Below, piece after piece: positions 53,187 through 64,000 of a DNA stretch of 64,000 nucleotides. Positions within the stretch are counted from its first letter, which is position 1; the number at the start of each line of letters is the position of its first letter. This DNA comes from Pseudorasbora parva (taxonomy: Eukaryota; Chordata; Actinopteri; Cypriniformes; Gobionidae): contig NC_090178.1 of NCBI RefSeq assembly GCF_024679245.1, forward strand, positions 15,206,713 through 15,270,712, in the 5' to 3' direction. The translations under genes and the position numbers were made by a program. The notes under the pieces were generated by a model. It had not been told where the DNA came from, made no database searches, and was given only the letters and a program-made list of their open reading frames with translations.

Positions 53187-54678
53187 GGCCCCGTCCACAC
53201 AAAGCCAGAGCTTTCTCAATCCAATCTTTTTTTTTTCTCGTTTCAAGAAATATCTGCGTCCACACGAGATTACCGAAGCCAACTTAAAACGGCGGCAGTG
53301 GCTCAGTGGTTCATGTAGGTTGTCTACAAACCAGAAGGTTGGTGGTTCAATCCCCGGTTCCACCTGACCAAGTGTCGAAGTGTCCATGAGCAAGACACCT
53401 AACCCCAGCTGCTCCCGACGAGCTGGATGGCGCCTTACATGGCTGACATCGCCGTCGGTGTATGAATGGGTGAATGTGAGGCAAAAATGTAAAGCGCTTT
53501 GGATAAAAGCGCTATATAAATGCAGTCCATTTACCAGTCCATTCCATTTAAAAACGATGTTTGCATGCCAGGCCAGTGTGTGGCGCTGTAATTCTTCCAC
53601 AGAAATACACTAAAAACGGAGAAGAAGAGTTGGGGCTAGAACATAGACCGTAAAAAAATATGGACGACTCAACATCATCCGTTTCCGCTTGCCAGATTTG
53701 AAGCTTTCAGGTGGCCTGCACGGCGCTGACATCTTGGGACGGAGTCTGCGCAGTAGCGATTTCAGGACCGGAGTTGCGCAGTAGAGAGCAGGAAGTACAG
53801 CTGTGATATCAAAAGCCCGCCCACACTCTCGCAGATGCAGAACAATTAATTATGTTGGTGTGAAATAAACAGTTATGGAAATGTAGAAATTCAAGCTAAA
53901 GCTCCAATCTGCTCCCAAAAATTCAGAAAAAAGTCAGTTAGTGCCTCAGTGACAACTTCACTCAGAGAAGACGCCAGTCTCAGCTGTCAATCATGACGTC
54001 ACATCCCCCGTTTTTATAGCGTCACATAACTAACTAAAACTAAACTTATTTTAAAAACGAACACTTGAAATGAAATCATCGTGATGATAACTGCCTACAA
54101 TGACATAAACTAACTTTGGGGAAAAAATATTTGAAGTGTAATTTTATTGTTTAGTTTGTCTCGTGTCCATTAGAAAACACAGAGGGGCAATTATACTGGG
54201 ACTGGTCACTGAGGGGGTGATGGAGGCGTGAAAGCTTCAGTATCTGAAAGGGATACTGCAGGCTTGGGCTAGAAGGGGTATAGCAGTGGTCGGACGTGAG
54301 GCAAAATCTCACAATAAAATAACAATAAATACATTTGCTACTTAAAATATGTGTTTTATTAACGCCTACACCTACCCCGACCCTAAACCTACCCTTACAA
54401 TAATGCAGATACGGTAATTAAATGATGCGATATTGATGTGCGCATGCCCAGTGCCCGTAGTTGTATCCCTTAACTCTTTCACCGTGCTGGACGTAGTGTG
54501 ATGACATCACCGTTTCAGAAAATATACGGATTCACTGTATTCACGGAAACAGATGATGATCGTTTTCAGATTTATCCACTTTGGGACCCGATTCGGATTC
54601 GGGCTTCCAAAACGCTGGATCAAAATGTACAAAATGTATACATATACAGCTAAATGCATCTCCATGTGGACGGGGCCC
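53187..54678. mobile_element. Large non-autonomous element with GGCCCCGTCCACA ends
   Basis: Left GGCCCCGTCCACAC at 53187, right ATGTGGACGGGGCCC near 54678, inverted. About 1.5 kb, probably hAT-type from memory of fish repeats. No clear target duplication seen. Contains the tRNA-derived SINE and a further unplaced repeat (53660-54010). Confidence 0.6.
53287..53540 (+). mobile_element. tRNA-derived SINE
   Basis: Box A-like TGGCTCAGTGG at 53299 and box B GGTTCAATCCC at 53343 mark a tRNA-derived head. The body has GAGCAAGACACCTAACCCC and GTGTATGAATGGGTGAATGTG. The tail is AAAGCGCTATATAAAT at 53506-53521, then GCAGTCCATTTACC. It is nested inside a hAT-like element (53187-54678). Confidence 0.85.
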
Positions 54679-54699
54679 TTGAGTTAGAGTTAAACTAAC

Positions 54700-55376
54700 T
54701 CTAGTATGGTGCTACTGTATGGGGCCAAGCTTCCCAGACAACAGTCAAACCCATTATATCATTGCATAAACAAGCACTGAAAGTAATGGATCAGAAACCA
54801 ATTAAGTGGCATCACTGCGTGATTGTACAGAAGTATAAGCTTTTAAATTTTGATAGTTTTATCAAGTTTTCTTTTCTTAAATTGATTTTTAAATGTATAA
54901 ATAATCTAGCTCCAACCGTACTCTGTTCTTTTGTGACAAAAATAAACATAAGGAAAGTTGCCACTAGGAGAGCAGTGGGTGGCAACTGTATAGCAGAGGG
55001 GCGTAAAACCACTTTTGGCCAGTCAAGTTTCTCAGTAATAGGGACCCGTTTTTGGAATGATTTACCAACAGAAATAAAAACAGAAACGGACCTGAAAACA
55101 TTTAATAGAAAGGTGAAATTCTGGCTGAAAGAAAATCAAATATGTGGACATTGAGCTATTTTAGTTCTAATGGATTGTGTAATGTGGTTATAAATTGGGT
55201 ATATGTTTTTAGAAAGGCCTGACCAGGGACTGGGGTTGCAAATTAGCCTATTGGCTAGAAACCTTTTATGCAACACATCTACACATTTTTTGTTGTGGCT
55301 TGTCTATGATAATGATGTATGTAATAATGTGCACTGCATTGTCCCTGACAAATAAAAATAAAAAAAAAAAAAAAAC
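54700..55376 (+). mobile_element. LINE 3' end with poly(A)-like tail
   Basis: Plus-strand frame 54762-55154 reads LLNFDSFIKFSFLKLIFKCI...FGQSSFSVIGTRFWNDLPTE...FNRKVKFWLKENQ, the typical C-terminus of a non-LTR retrotransposon polyprotein. The 3' end CATTGTCCCTGACAAATAAA is followed by an A-rich tail to 55376. It is 5'-truncated at about 54700 and of a different family from the L2-like copies, since the tail motif is not shared. Confidence 0.75.
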
Positions 55377-55784
55377 TTTATTGTCAGTTCAGTTTCCTGG
55401 ACAAAAAAAAATCATCTTGACAAAATTACAAAAACTTTAGATTTTTATGCCAATTCTAGTAGTTATTCACCTTCATGTCATTCTAAACTACTGTAAACGA
55501 AATTTATATTCTGTCCTAATCTATTCTATAAAAAGTAATTTTCTTACTATTTTCTTGAGTATTTTTTCTTGTTTTCCAGTATCTGAAATTATTCCTAAAT
55601 CAATATATTTTTATGCGATGCATAATGACATATCTACCAATGGACTAAGATTAACTTTGAATAAACTTGTTTCCCCTTTGAACTACGTTTTTTTCTTACT
55701 GCACATGAAGATATTTCTTATCCATAAACTTTGCTTAACATTTCTCAGAAAACATGACATGACTTAATATGTCCTTTTGGATCT

Positions 55785-56110
55785 CAAGTGAATGTTTATC
55801 GATTTAAGAATGTTTTTTTTTTTTAAATCTGTATCTGTTCTGGGGGTAATGGCGTTTGGGGGTGTAAAATGTGTTATTTTGGCAAGGTTGCCAACTAAAA
55901 TTTGCATTCCTGGGTCTATATATCGTTTAATTGAGGTCGCTTTAACACGCGGACATAGAAAACAACCCGCGGGAAAACCGCAGACTTGGCAACACAGTGC
56001 AGTTGAGTTCTGTTGACATTTGACAACTAATGTTATGCGTTGCTCCGTTGCTCTGATTGGTTGTAGGTCTATCCAGTTGATGTCTTTCCTAGTTCGGTTG
56101 AAACATGGCC
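55785..56110. repeat. Dispersed repeat, copy 2
   Basis: Contains GGTGTAAAATGTGTTATTTT and GGCAAGGTTGCC as in 19780-19995, then AACCCGCGGGAAAACCGCAG and TTGGCAACAC. A partly similar stretch (TGTTGCCAAGTCTGTGG) is at 17961. Confidence 0.6.
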
Positions 56111-56656
56111 CATAATCACAGCCCAATGGAGCAGTATCAGACTCATATTCTGACTAGAAGTATGGCGACGTCAGGCTACAAGTTTGGTGGCAATCGAATG
56201 AATTACCTAGAAAAAAAATATCAAATAACAGAGCTATTTTTTGTTTGTTCTCCTCAAACAACCCTAAATAGCCAACTTCCAGTTGGGCGGAGCTAATGAC
56301 ATACAGTGTGGAAGTTGTTCGGCCTGTCGAGATCTATACGTGTAGCTGTCATGGAACAGAAGAATGCAAACACAAGTAATCTGGTGCTGAGGGCGTGGCT
56401 GATCCTGTGACTGTACAGAGTTTCACAAATGTATGTGCTAGTATGTTTCCACGATTTAAGATTGCGTTCAAGGGGGCGCTGTAGAACCCCCTTGCAACTC
56501 CCGTGTACCAGCTCTGGCCCGGACCTAATGACGGCGTATTCAGAAATATGGGTTTTTGAGCATAAGGGCCCCAAATGCCCCCAAAACCTTAATAATAATA
56601 CTACTAATAATAATAATCCTTAGAAAAATAGTAGCCTATAAAAAAACAAATATATT

Positions 56657-56934
56657 GGTAACACTTTAGGTTAGGGAACACATATTAACAATTAAGTAGG
56701 TGCTTATTAGCATGCATATTAATAGCATATTGGCTGTTTATTAGTACTTATAAAACACATATTAATGCCTTAATCTACATGACTATATTTTATATCCCTT
56801 AACCCTAACCCATACCTAACAATAACCACCACAACAACTACATTACTTACAATTAATACGCAGTAATTTGTGATTAATTAAGGGGAAAACTCATAGCTAA
56901 TAGTGCATAGTATTTCCTAATTTAACGCGTAACC
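56657..56934. mobile_element. MITE with GGTAACACTTTA end
   Basis: Left end GGTAACACTTTAGGTTAGGG, decayed inverse right end TTTAACGCGTAACC. Inner sequence TTAGTACTTATAAAACACAT and CCCTTAACCCTAACCC resembles a common fish repeat. The CCCTAACCC is part of this repeat, not telomere. Confidence 0.65.
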
Positions 56935-58248
56935 AATTCAAATAAAAGGTTTTAGTTTTTTCTTTAAATTTGTAATGATTTGTAAGCATGTTGCCTTTTT
57001 ACTGTATTTTTGATCAATAAATGCAGCCTTGGTGAGCATAAGAGGCTTATAAAAACATATACTTTTTCCACATTTGATTTACACCATCTAATTGGAATCA
57101 AGTGCTAGCTGGTTTCTGCATCAAAACACATTGGCTGGTGTGCCTGGAGCCAGAAAGACACAAACAAATGAGTCCAGCATTAGCCCTGAGTTGGATGTGG
57201 TGAGAATGAGAACATTAATCTCAACCAAAGGTCTCTTGACACGAGAGTCAACAAAGGAGCTTAGCCAGGCAGGGCTGATTAGTGTAAACAGCTACAGCCC
57301 AGTTCAGCCTCATGCACTTATGTCAACACTTGACAGTGGAGATAACCACACACCCCACTTCTATTTTAGGATGCAGCATTGCATAACATCATAACTAGTA
57401 CTAGAACACAAAGAGTCTGGAATACAAACGAATTGCAGCAGTTTATAGGTGCTCATTCAATGCATGTCTAACACAAGGACAATCTGCATGAATCTGTTTG
57501 GCATGCTGAAAAGAATCTTTTTCAGATTTTACACTATTAATTTACAGTCTGTTTTCCAAAATATTCAACAAAAAGTAACTTCCCAGACGGTTTGCTATGA
57601 GACGAATTATGAAAATCAATGCTTTAAACTTCTACAGGCCACATAGTGAAACAGAATAATAGACAGAAACTCACATCTTGAGGCTAGGACAGTTTTTCAG
57701 TCCAAACAAAACATAATAAACACTCAAATGGAAATGTCAACTCTCCATGTCTAGCTTGTCAAACTTAACATTCAATTATATGACAGCGGAACTGCAATTT
57801 CCGTTCAAATTAAATTATCGTTGGCCTGTCATTTTTCTGTCAAAAATACAACACATACAAATTAAATCATGCAAATTTTAGACTGACTCAGTTGGTAAAT
57901 ATTAAACATTATTCATAAAGCTAAAACAAGGGATCTTCAATATAGCCAGCAAAGTCTTAAACAAACAGGCACAAATCCAATATTGTGAGACCAAAAGATA
58001 TATTTGGAAATTAGAAAATTAACCTAGAATTGTGTTTCTCACCTCAGACGTCTTGACTGTCTCCAACAATCAAAATCATGCAACATTTTTGAGCCCGATC
58101 ACATGAAAATGTGTATCAACAATACAAGGAATATAATGAAATGTATATTCCAAAATGAGTTTAGGCATGCATATGGTACACAGTTTTACGTGTGCACTTT
58201 ATGGCATATAATACGCACCAACCCCACTACCCAAGAGCGTGTCATATA
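56935..58248. other. Intergenic, no gene seen
   Basis: AT-rich. A short fish-repeat motif (GATCAATAAATGCAGCCTTG) occurs at 57012-57031. The frame at 57092-57394 has no family features. Confidence 0.5.
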
Positions 58249-58463
58249 CAGGTCCTTCTCAAAAAATTAGCATATTGTGATAAAGTTCATTATTTTCCAT
58301 AATGTAATGATAAAAATTAAACTTTCATGTATTTAGATTCATTGCACACCAACTGAAATATTTCAGGTCTTTTATTGTTTTAATACTGATGATTTTGGCA
58401 TACAGCTCATGAAAACCAAAAAATTCCTATCTCAAAAAAATTAGCATATCATGAAAAGGTTCC
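58249..58463 (+). mobile_element. Solo terminal repeat of Tc1-like element
   Basis: Matches the left terminal repeat of the element at 10045-11599 almost base for base (CAGGTCCTTCTCAAAAAATT, ATTTCAGGTCTTTTATTG) and stops after CATGAAAAGGTTCC. No transposase or right end follows. Confidence 0.85.
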
Positions 58464-58899
58464 ATTTATGATTTGTTTCCATTTTGATTTCCTTGATACC
58501 TTTGTAACATTCCACAATGAAAATAAATTGTCTCATTCATTGGTATGTACACTAAAAACCCTTTCAGAATACCTTTTCAGAAACCCTGATCCTTCCAGTT
58601 GTGATATTTCTGAATTACCACTAAATTGACAACTGAATTGACAATAGCTCATCTGGGCTTATAGCGGTGACAGCAACATACTGTACACACTCACAAAGAT
58701 AAAATCTCCCTCACAAACTTACTGAAGCATTCATGTAATCTCTGCCTGTTTTCTTACTACACTGTCCCAAAAATAAGGGAACACTTAATCATCACAGTAC
58801 AATAGTCCATTAAACTTCAGGCATATTAATGGTGTAAGTTAAGACCCATTAGGTCAGTGATCATTTGCCTGTTATTTTTAATGTTTTTATGCCGTGCAA

Positions 58900-60180
58900 A
58901 CCAGTTTTTTGTCAGACAGATGTTTTATTCTCATCTCATTACGCCATCCAGAGCTGTAGAATTTTCTGATGTATAATTCCTCTTCACTTGCGAATGTGAT
59001 TGAGTCTCCTCCTTCTGTGGGCCTAGACGAGCTGCTAATATTATTTAATTCTTTTTGTTCAGATATCTTGGATGTAGTGGCCCCATATAAAGATAGGGAA
59101 CGTAAGCTTAATTTCACGCCATGGCTTAATATTTATACTCGTTCTGTGAGGAAGGAATGCAGGAAGGCTGAACGGAAATGGAGAAAGGATAATTTATAGG
59201 TTTCTCTTCAAAATTATGAGGCAATGTTTTTCGCACTGGCTGTTTTGAGATCTGCGAAGCAAATTTATTTCTCCAATGTCATTGCACAGAAATGTAACCC
59301 CTACAGCACTTTTCTCAATGATTAATAGACTTCTTAATCTGACTGGATGTTCAGTCATTGTGAAATGTTTCAGACATTTTGTGTGGAAAAAGTAGAGATT
59401 ATATCTAGTCTTCCAACATTGCTGATAGAGACTGTGATGTTAGCTTGTGACAGGAGTTTTGACCTCTTTGTGCAGGTGTCATTGGTGCAAGGTCATCATT
59501 ATTCACTTGAAGCCTGCTTCTGTTGGTTGTGATGTGGTTCCTCTACGTCTTCTTAAGGAGATGCTGTCATTGGGCCTAGTATCGCCTCTATCATTAATAG
59601 CAAGTTTGTTCCATCAGGTCTTCAGCAAGCAGTTATTCAGCCGATTCTTTAAAAGCCTAATTTAGACTCTCCAGAACTGAAGAATTACTGCCCCATCTCA
59701 AAACAGCTAATGTCATTTTTAGACATATTCCGGTCTGGTTTTAGGGCAGGTCACAGTACAGAGTCAGTAGAGAGATGCTTGCAAAGTCCATATAGCTCAC
59801 CCTGGGTCGACATTTCATTCAGTAACATTAGATGGTTCGATTTATATGTTTAATGTTGATGATCACATTATTTTACATATGCATATGCTTTCATACGATG
59901 ACTTGTTTTATTGCGTCTCCTTCGTCTGTGTTTTGTTTAGGATATTCTGAACTCATTCAGAAGATGCAAAATAGTGCCCCCTAGCATTTAATAGTGAAAA
60001 CACCTGTCTTTGGCAGGGAAATAGTTCAATTGGTTCATGTCTTATTTTACAAATATAACTTTCTAACTGAAGTTTGATAACTTTGTTCCAACAACAGTGC
60101 CTGTCACTTGTGGGGTTCCACATTGTTCTGTTATTGGCAATCTCTTATTTTCCTATTATATGTTGCCTCTGGGCGCAAAA
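58900..60180 (+). mobile_element. Decayed LINE, RT region (first segment)
   Basis: Pieces of an endonuclease/reverse transcriptase polyprotein in shifting frames: LILFNSFCSDILDVVAPYKD and FTPWLNIYTRSVRKECRKAE (58969-59199), KPNLDSPELKNYCPIS (59650-59705), DIFRSGFRAGHSTES (59725-59770) and TCGVPHCSVIGNLLFSYYML (60105-60170), the last being the GVPQGSVLGPLLF-type motif of L2/CR1-like reverse transcriptases. Many stops and small deletions. Confidence 0.72.
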
Positions 60181-60326
60181 AAATAAAATAAAATATATTG
60201 TGATTTCTGGATTTCTGTCTCTCACAGTGGACATGCACCTATGATGACAATTTCAGACCCCTCCATGATTTCCAAGTTGTAAAACTTAACTTGCAAAATA
60301 GCATGTTGTTCAATTAGTTATTTTCC

Positions 60327-60331
<5 letters not shown>

Positions 60332-60417
<86 letters not shown>
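60332..60417. repeat. (TA)n microsatellite, left of Tc1-like element
   Basis: TA tract ending TATATACA directly before CAGTCTTG. With the TA tract at 62052-62098 it was presumably one tract before insertion. Confidence 0.93.
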
Positions 60418-60420
<3 letters not shown>

Positions 60421-60423
<3 letters not shown>

Positions 60424-62048
60424 TCTTGTTCAAAATAATAGCAGTACAATGTGACTAACCAGAATAATCAAGGTTTTTAGTATATTTTTTATTGCTACGT
60501 GGCAAACAAGTTACCAGTAGGTCCAGTAGATTCTCAGAAAACAAACAAGACCCAGCATTCATGATATGCACGCTCTTAAGGCTGTGCAATTGGGCAATTA
60601 GTTGAAAGGGGTGTGTTCAAAAAAATAGCAGTGTCTACCTTTGACTGTACAAACTCAAAACTATTTTGTACAAACATTTTTTTTTTCTGGGATTTAGCAA
60701 TCCTGTGAATCACTAAACTAATATTTAGTTGTATGACCACAGTTTTTTAAAACTGCTTGACATCTGTGTGGCATGGAGTCAACCAACTTGTGGCACCTCT
60801 CAGCTGTTATTCCACTCCATGATTCTTTAACAACATTCCACAATTCATTCACATTTCTTGGTTTTGCTTCAGAAACAGCATTTTTGATATCACCCCACAA
60901 GTTCTCAATTGGATTAAGGTCTGTAGATTGGGCTGGCCACTCCATAACATTAATTTTGTTGGTTTGGAACCAAGACTTTGCCCGTTTACTAGTGTGTTTT
61001 GGGTCATTGTCTTGTTGAAACAACCGTTTCAAGGGCATGTCCTCTTCAGCATAGGGCAACATGACCTCTTCAAGTATTTTAACATATGCAAACTGATCCA
61101 TGATCCCTGGTATGCGATAAATAGGCCCAACACCATAGTAGGAGAAACATGCCCATATCATGATGCTTGCACCTCCATGCTTCACTGTCTTCACTGTGTA
61201 CTGTGGCTTGAATTCAGAGTTTGGGGGTCGTCTCACAAACTGCCTGTGGCCCTTGGACCCAAAAAGAACAATTTTACTCTCATCAGTCCACAAAATGTTC
61301 CTCCATTTCTCTTTAGGCCAGTTGATGTGTTCTTTGGCAAATTGTAACCTCTTCTGCACATGCCTTTTTTTTAACAGAGGGACTTTGCGGGGGATTCTTG
61401 AAAATAGATTAGCTTCACACAGACGTCTTCTAACTGTCACAGTACTTACAGGTAACTCCAGACTGTCTTTGATCATCCTGGAGGTGATCATTGGCTGAGC
61501 CTTTGCCATTCTGGTTATTCTTCTATCCATTTTGATGGTTGTCTTCCGTTTTCTTCCACGTCTCTCTGGTTTTGCTCTCCATTTTAAGGCATTGGAGATC
61601 ATTTTAGCTGAACAGCCTATCATTTTTTGCACCTCTTTACAGGTTTTCCCCTCTCTAATCAACTTTTTAATCAAAGTACGCTGTTCTTCTGAACAATGTC
61701 TTGAACGACCCATTTTCCTCAGCTTTCAAATGCATGTTCAACAAGTGTTGGCTTCATCCTTAAATAGGGGCCACCTGATTCACACCTGTTTCTTCACAAA
61801 ATTGATGACCTCAGTGATTGAATGCCACACTGCTATTTTTTTTTAACACACCCCTTTCAACTAATTCAACTAATTGCCCAATTGCACAGCCTTAAGAGCG
61901 TGCATATCATGAATGCTGGGTCTCATTTGTTTTCTGAGAATCTACTGAACCTACTGGTAACTTGTTTGCCACGTAGCAATAAAAAAATATACGAAAAACC
62001 TTGATTATTCTGGTTAGTCACATTGTACTGCTATTATTTTGAACAAGA

Positions 62049-62051
<3 letters not shown>
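60421..62051 (-). mobile_element. Full-length Tc1-like transposon with intact transposase
   Basis: Inverted ends CAGTCTTGTTCAAAATAATAG at both termini, bounded by TA on the right and TA (two bases offset) on the left, 1631 bases long. Long terminal repeats continue inward for at least 100 bases, including matching segments around the CACGTAGCAAT/ATTGCTACGTG motif and the AATTGCCCAATTGCACAGCC motif. It sits in a (TA)n tract at both sides. The inner gene is complete (see 60718-61713). Nothing visible prevents it from being autonomous, although activity cannot be read from sequence. Confidence 0.93.
60718..61713 (-). CDS. Tc1/mariner-family DDE transposase, intact
   Basis: An uninterrupted 331-codon gene from ATG to TAG. 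The product cuts and pastes its own element into TA sites in the nucleus. N-terminal region: two helix-turn-helix units of the paired-like type (about 1-45 and 65-110) separated by a basic GRRR/AT-hook-like linker RRGRKRK (51-57), which may double as a nuclear localisation signal. Catalytic region: D144 in LWTDES, D235 in FQQDNDPKH and E270 in LNPIENLW, with 34 residues between the second D and the E, so DD34E. The length is in the usual 330-345 range for Tc1. The end ...GHTTKY is the family's usual C-terminus. No stops, frameshifts or missing catalytic residues, unlike the other Tc1-like copies in this window. Confidence 0.95.
   Translation of the reverse strand: MGRSRHCSEEQRTLIKKLIREGKTCKEVQKMIGCSAKMISNALKWRAKPERRGRKRKTTIKMDRRITRMAKAQPMITSRMIKDSLELPVSTVTVRRRLCEANLFSRIPRKVPLLKKRHVQKRLQFAKEHINWPKEKWRNILWTDESKIVLFGSKGHRQFVRRPPNSEFKPQYTVKTVKHGGASIMIWACFSYYGVGPIYRIPGIMDQFAYVKILEEVMLPYAEEDMPLKRLFQQDNDPKHTSKRAKSWFQTNKINVMEWPAQSTDLNPIENLWGDIKNAVSEAKPRNVNELWNVVKESWSGITAERCHKLVDSMPHRCQAVLKNCGHTTKY

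Positions 62052-62098
<47 letters not shown>
62052..62098. repeat. (TA)n microsatellite, right of Tc1-like element
   Basis: TA tract directly after the right end of the transposon. Confidence 0.93.
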
Positions 62099-62099
<1 letters not shown>

Positions 62100-62107
<8 letters not shown>

Positions 62108-62962
62108 TATAGTAATACTGTGTACTGTGTACCATACTAATACTGTGTTTGATCCCCTTTCGCCTTCAGAACTGCCTTAATTTTATGTGTCATTGATTGA
62201 ACAAGGTGCTGACAGCATTCTTTAGAAATGTTGACCCATATTGATAGGATAGCATCTTGCAATGCTAACGGACGAGGCTCGTTTCCATCAGAGAGAGACA
62301 TGAAAAACAAAGAAGTATGCAAATGGAAACGCTCATTATTGTTATCGTACAACTAATTGATTTATTGACTATCGCGACAGGCCTATTATTAGACTTTTTT
62401 TTTTGCCGACGGCCGGGGGAGCGGCCCTCGGTTGGACGGCTGTTCTGGACTTTTCCAGAACACATAGATCGCCAATCCGTCCCTGCTCAAGGTTGTGCGT
62501 GTTGTGGCTTCACAAATGCTTTGCTGCATACCTCCATAGCGAGTGGTTATTTCAGTCAAAGTTGCTCTTCTATCAGCTTGAATCAGTCGGCCTATTCTCC
62601 TCTGACCTCTAGCATCAACAAGGCATTTTTGCCCACAGGACTGCCGCATACTGGATGCTTTTCCCTTTTCACAGCATTCTTTGTAAATCCTAGAAATGGT
62701 TGTGCGTGAAAATCCCAGTAACTGAGCAGATTGTGAAATACTCAGACCGGCCCGTGAACATAAAAAACCATGCCACGCTCAAAATTGCTTAAATCACCTT
62801 TCTTTCCCCTTCTGACATTCAGTTTGGAGTTCAGGAGATTGTCTTGACCAGGAACACACCCCTAAATGCTTTGAAGAAACTGCCATGTGGTCTGTTGATT
62901 AGATAATTGCATTAATGAGAAATTAAACAGGTGTTCCTAATAATCCTTTGAGTGAGTATATA
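62100..62962 (-). mobile_element. Internally deleted Tc1-like element
   Basis: The right side carries a transposon end (AGGTGTTCCTAATAATCCTTT, then CTCCAAACTGAATGTCAG on the minus strand) and the left side a transposase C-terminus ending KAVLKAKGDQTQY (62137-62190). Between them, the N-terminal HTH part is visible (CGQKCLVDARGQRRIGRLIQ, 62570-62640), but the catalytic core is gone and replaced by about 170 bases of unrelated sequence (62290-62460) containing T9 and a GC-rich block. It lies next to the intact element at 60421-62051 but belongs to a different family. Confidence 0.82.
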
Positions 62963-63049
62963 TATATGACCATTGTACAATTACCATATACCACAAAACC
63001 ATTTACTATTGCCTATGATGCACAGAGTTATCTTCATTTGAGGGTGGGA

Positions 63050-63310
63050 TGGAATTATAGTTTTTTTGGCATATCTGGAGAAGGTTTAGAGCTGGATGGT
63101 TCACAATTTGGTTCAATTAAACCAAAGTAAAACTGAGATTATGCCTTTTTGGCCCCGCCAGAGGATGCATAGATATTGCCATTTATTTAGGTTCATGGAC
63201 TATTGCCAAGGCTAAGAAAGGCATCTAGATGCTTGACCCAGAGCTGAAATTTGATAAACAGGTTAATGATGTGGTTAAGAGTTTGGCTAGTATCTGTTGT
63301 TTAAGCATGT
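63050..63310 (+). mobile_element. Decayed LINE, RT region (second segment)
   Basis: Reads LKLNQTKVKTEIMPFWP-like sequence around 63110-63160 and DPELKFDKQVNDVVKSLAS (63238-63294), matching the thumb/after-palm part of L2-like reverse transcriptase that would follow the segment ending at 60180. Same orientation. Probably the same LINE split by Tc1-like insertions and microsatellites between 60325 and 62962. Confidence 0.6.
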
Positions 63311-63502
63311 TGTTTGTTGTTTCAATTTATTGCATGTTTTTCTGTGCTAATTGTACAATACTTTGGTTTGCAGGTGCAGTTGTAAAGTGCTTTGAATAAA
63401 TGCAAAAAGTGGTGAAAGTGATTGTAAATCATTTTCACCTGTTTTGGTTAAATCTGTATAAACAGCAAGACAACTCTAAAAAAGGGAATGATTTTGCAGG
63501 TG

Positions 63503-63904
63503 GTGGTCACTGACAACTACTCTCTCTTGATCCTTTCTGACTGATTTGCCTTAAGTTTTGTGTTTTGTTAGGGTCCTTGTCATTTCTTATAACATTAAGC
63601 AGTACCTGAAACCCAATCAATTTGCACAGGTAGTTTAGATCCTCCAGCATCCATACATGCCATCACAAGTAGGATTGTTGTTTCTCCCAGAATTGGCAGG
63701 ACTGCCATTGGTGCCCCGATCTCTTCACAGATGGGAGCAGGTTCACACCGAGCACACGTGAAGGAGTCTTGAGATGCCATGGGGAACAGTATGCTGACTG
63801 CAACATCATCCAGCATCCTCCGGTTTGGTGGTGGGCCACTGATGGTCTGGGGAGAAATATTAGGTACTGGGATGAAGTCCTTAGAGCCATTGTCATACCT
63901 TACA
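63503..63904 (+). mobile_element. Tc1/mariner-like element fragment
   Basis: The plus strand reads RFGGGPLMVWGEI at 63819-63860, the conserved motif between the first two catalytic residues of Tc1-like transposases, and the flanking sequence (GTACCTGAAACCCAATCAA, CACACCGAGCACACGTGA) resembles teleost copies of such elements. The catalytic region is deleted after this motif. The minus-strand open frames here are shadows. Confidence 0.55.
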
Positions 63905-63905
63905 T

Positions 63906-64000
63906 GAGTAGGGGTGTAAGAAAATATCTATAAACGCGAGTATCGCGATATTATGTTTGGCGATACTGTATAGATTCTCAAAAACACTGTATCGATATTT
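63906..64000. repeat. Start of a dispersed repeat cut by the window end
   Basis: AGGGGTGTAAGAAAATATCT, CGAGTATCGCGATATTATG, GGCGATACTGTATAGATTC: a TATCGATA-rich fish repeat of which only the left part is visible. Confidence 0.5.

Noticed and set aside
53289..53365. A tRNA gene
   Set aside because: A- and B-box-like motifs are present, but there is no cloverleaf 3' half and the SINE body follows directly.
56800..56822. Telomere-like CCCTAACCC sequence
   Set aside because: Two imperfect units only, inside a GGTAACACTTTA-type dispersed repeat.
63595..63896. Minus-strand small proteins
   Set aside because: The plus strand carries the transposase motif GGGPLMVWGEI; the minus frames are shadows.

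Overview
The window is animal nuclear DNA, almost certainly from a ray-finned fish and most likely a cyprinid-like one. It has intron-containing vertebrate genes, long CA/TA microsatellites and a very dense load of teleost-type mobile elements: Tc1-like transposons, hAT-like and TTAA-flanked MITEs, a DIRS-type retroelement, a 5S-derived SINE, a tRNA-derived SINE and L2-like LINEs. The species assignment is inference from repeat types only. Family names for repeats come from memory of teleost repeats and were not searched.

Only two host protein-coding genes are supported. tmem74 lies on the minus strand (single coding exon 35784-36626, with a possible 5' non-coding exon near 38 kb). trhr, the thyrotropin-releasing hormone receptor, lies on the plus strand (coding exons 48764-49540 and 50970-51401, joined in phase 0). 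They are divergent and about 12 kb apart. To my knowledge the same two genes are neighbours on human chromosome 8q23, so this looks like a conserved vertebrate block. There is no operon-like relation: one encodes a lysosomal/autophagy membrane protein, the other a Gq-coupled receptor.

Layout. 1-9.3 kb: gene-free, with a CA/TA microsatellite, rearranged Tc1-like pieces, a complete but nonsense-mutated Tc1-like element (3582-5183), a second Tc1-like fragment and a MITE. 9.4-11.7 kb: one Tc1-like element interrupted by another. 12-15 kb: palindromic repeats and MITE pieces. 15.1-17.6 kb: a decayed DIRS-type retroelement carrying a 5S-derived SINE. 17.6-35 kb: long intergenic DNA with nested MITEs, a LINE fragment and a palindromic CT/AT/AG tract. 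35-38 kb: tmem74. 38-47.2 kb: MITEs, including two hAT-like elements with 8-bp target duplications, both carrying nested insertions. 47.2-52.6 kb: trhr. 52.6-64 kb: SINE, three LINE segments and a full-length Tc1-like element with an uninterrupted 331-codon transposase (60421-62051) lying between two segments of a LINE.

I found no evidence for a new multigene system. The most notable signals are the intact transposase gene, the nested transposition histories, and a 16-base 3' tail shared by three unrelated retroposons.
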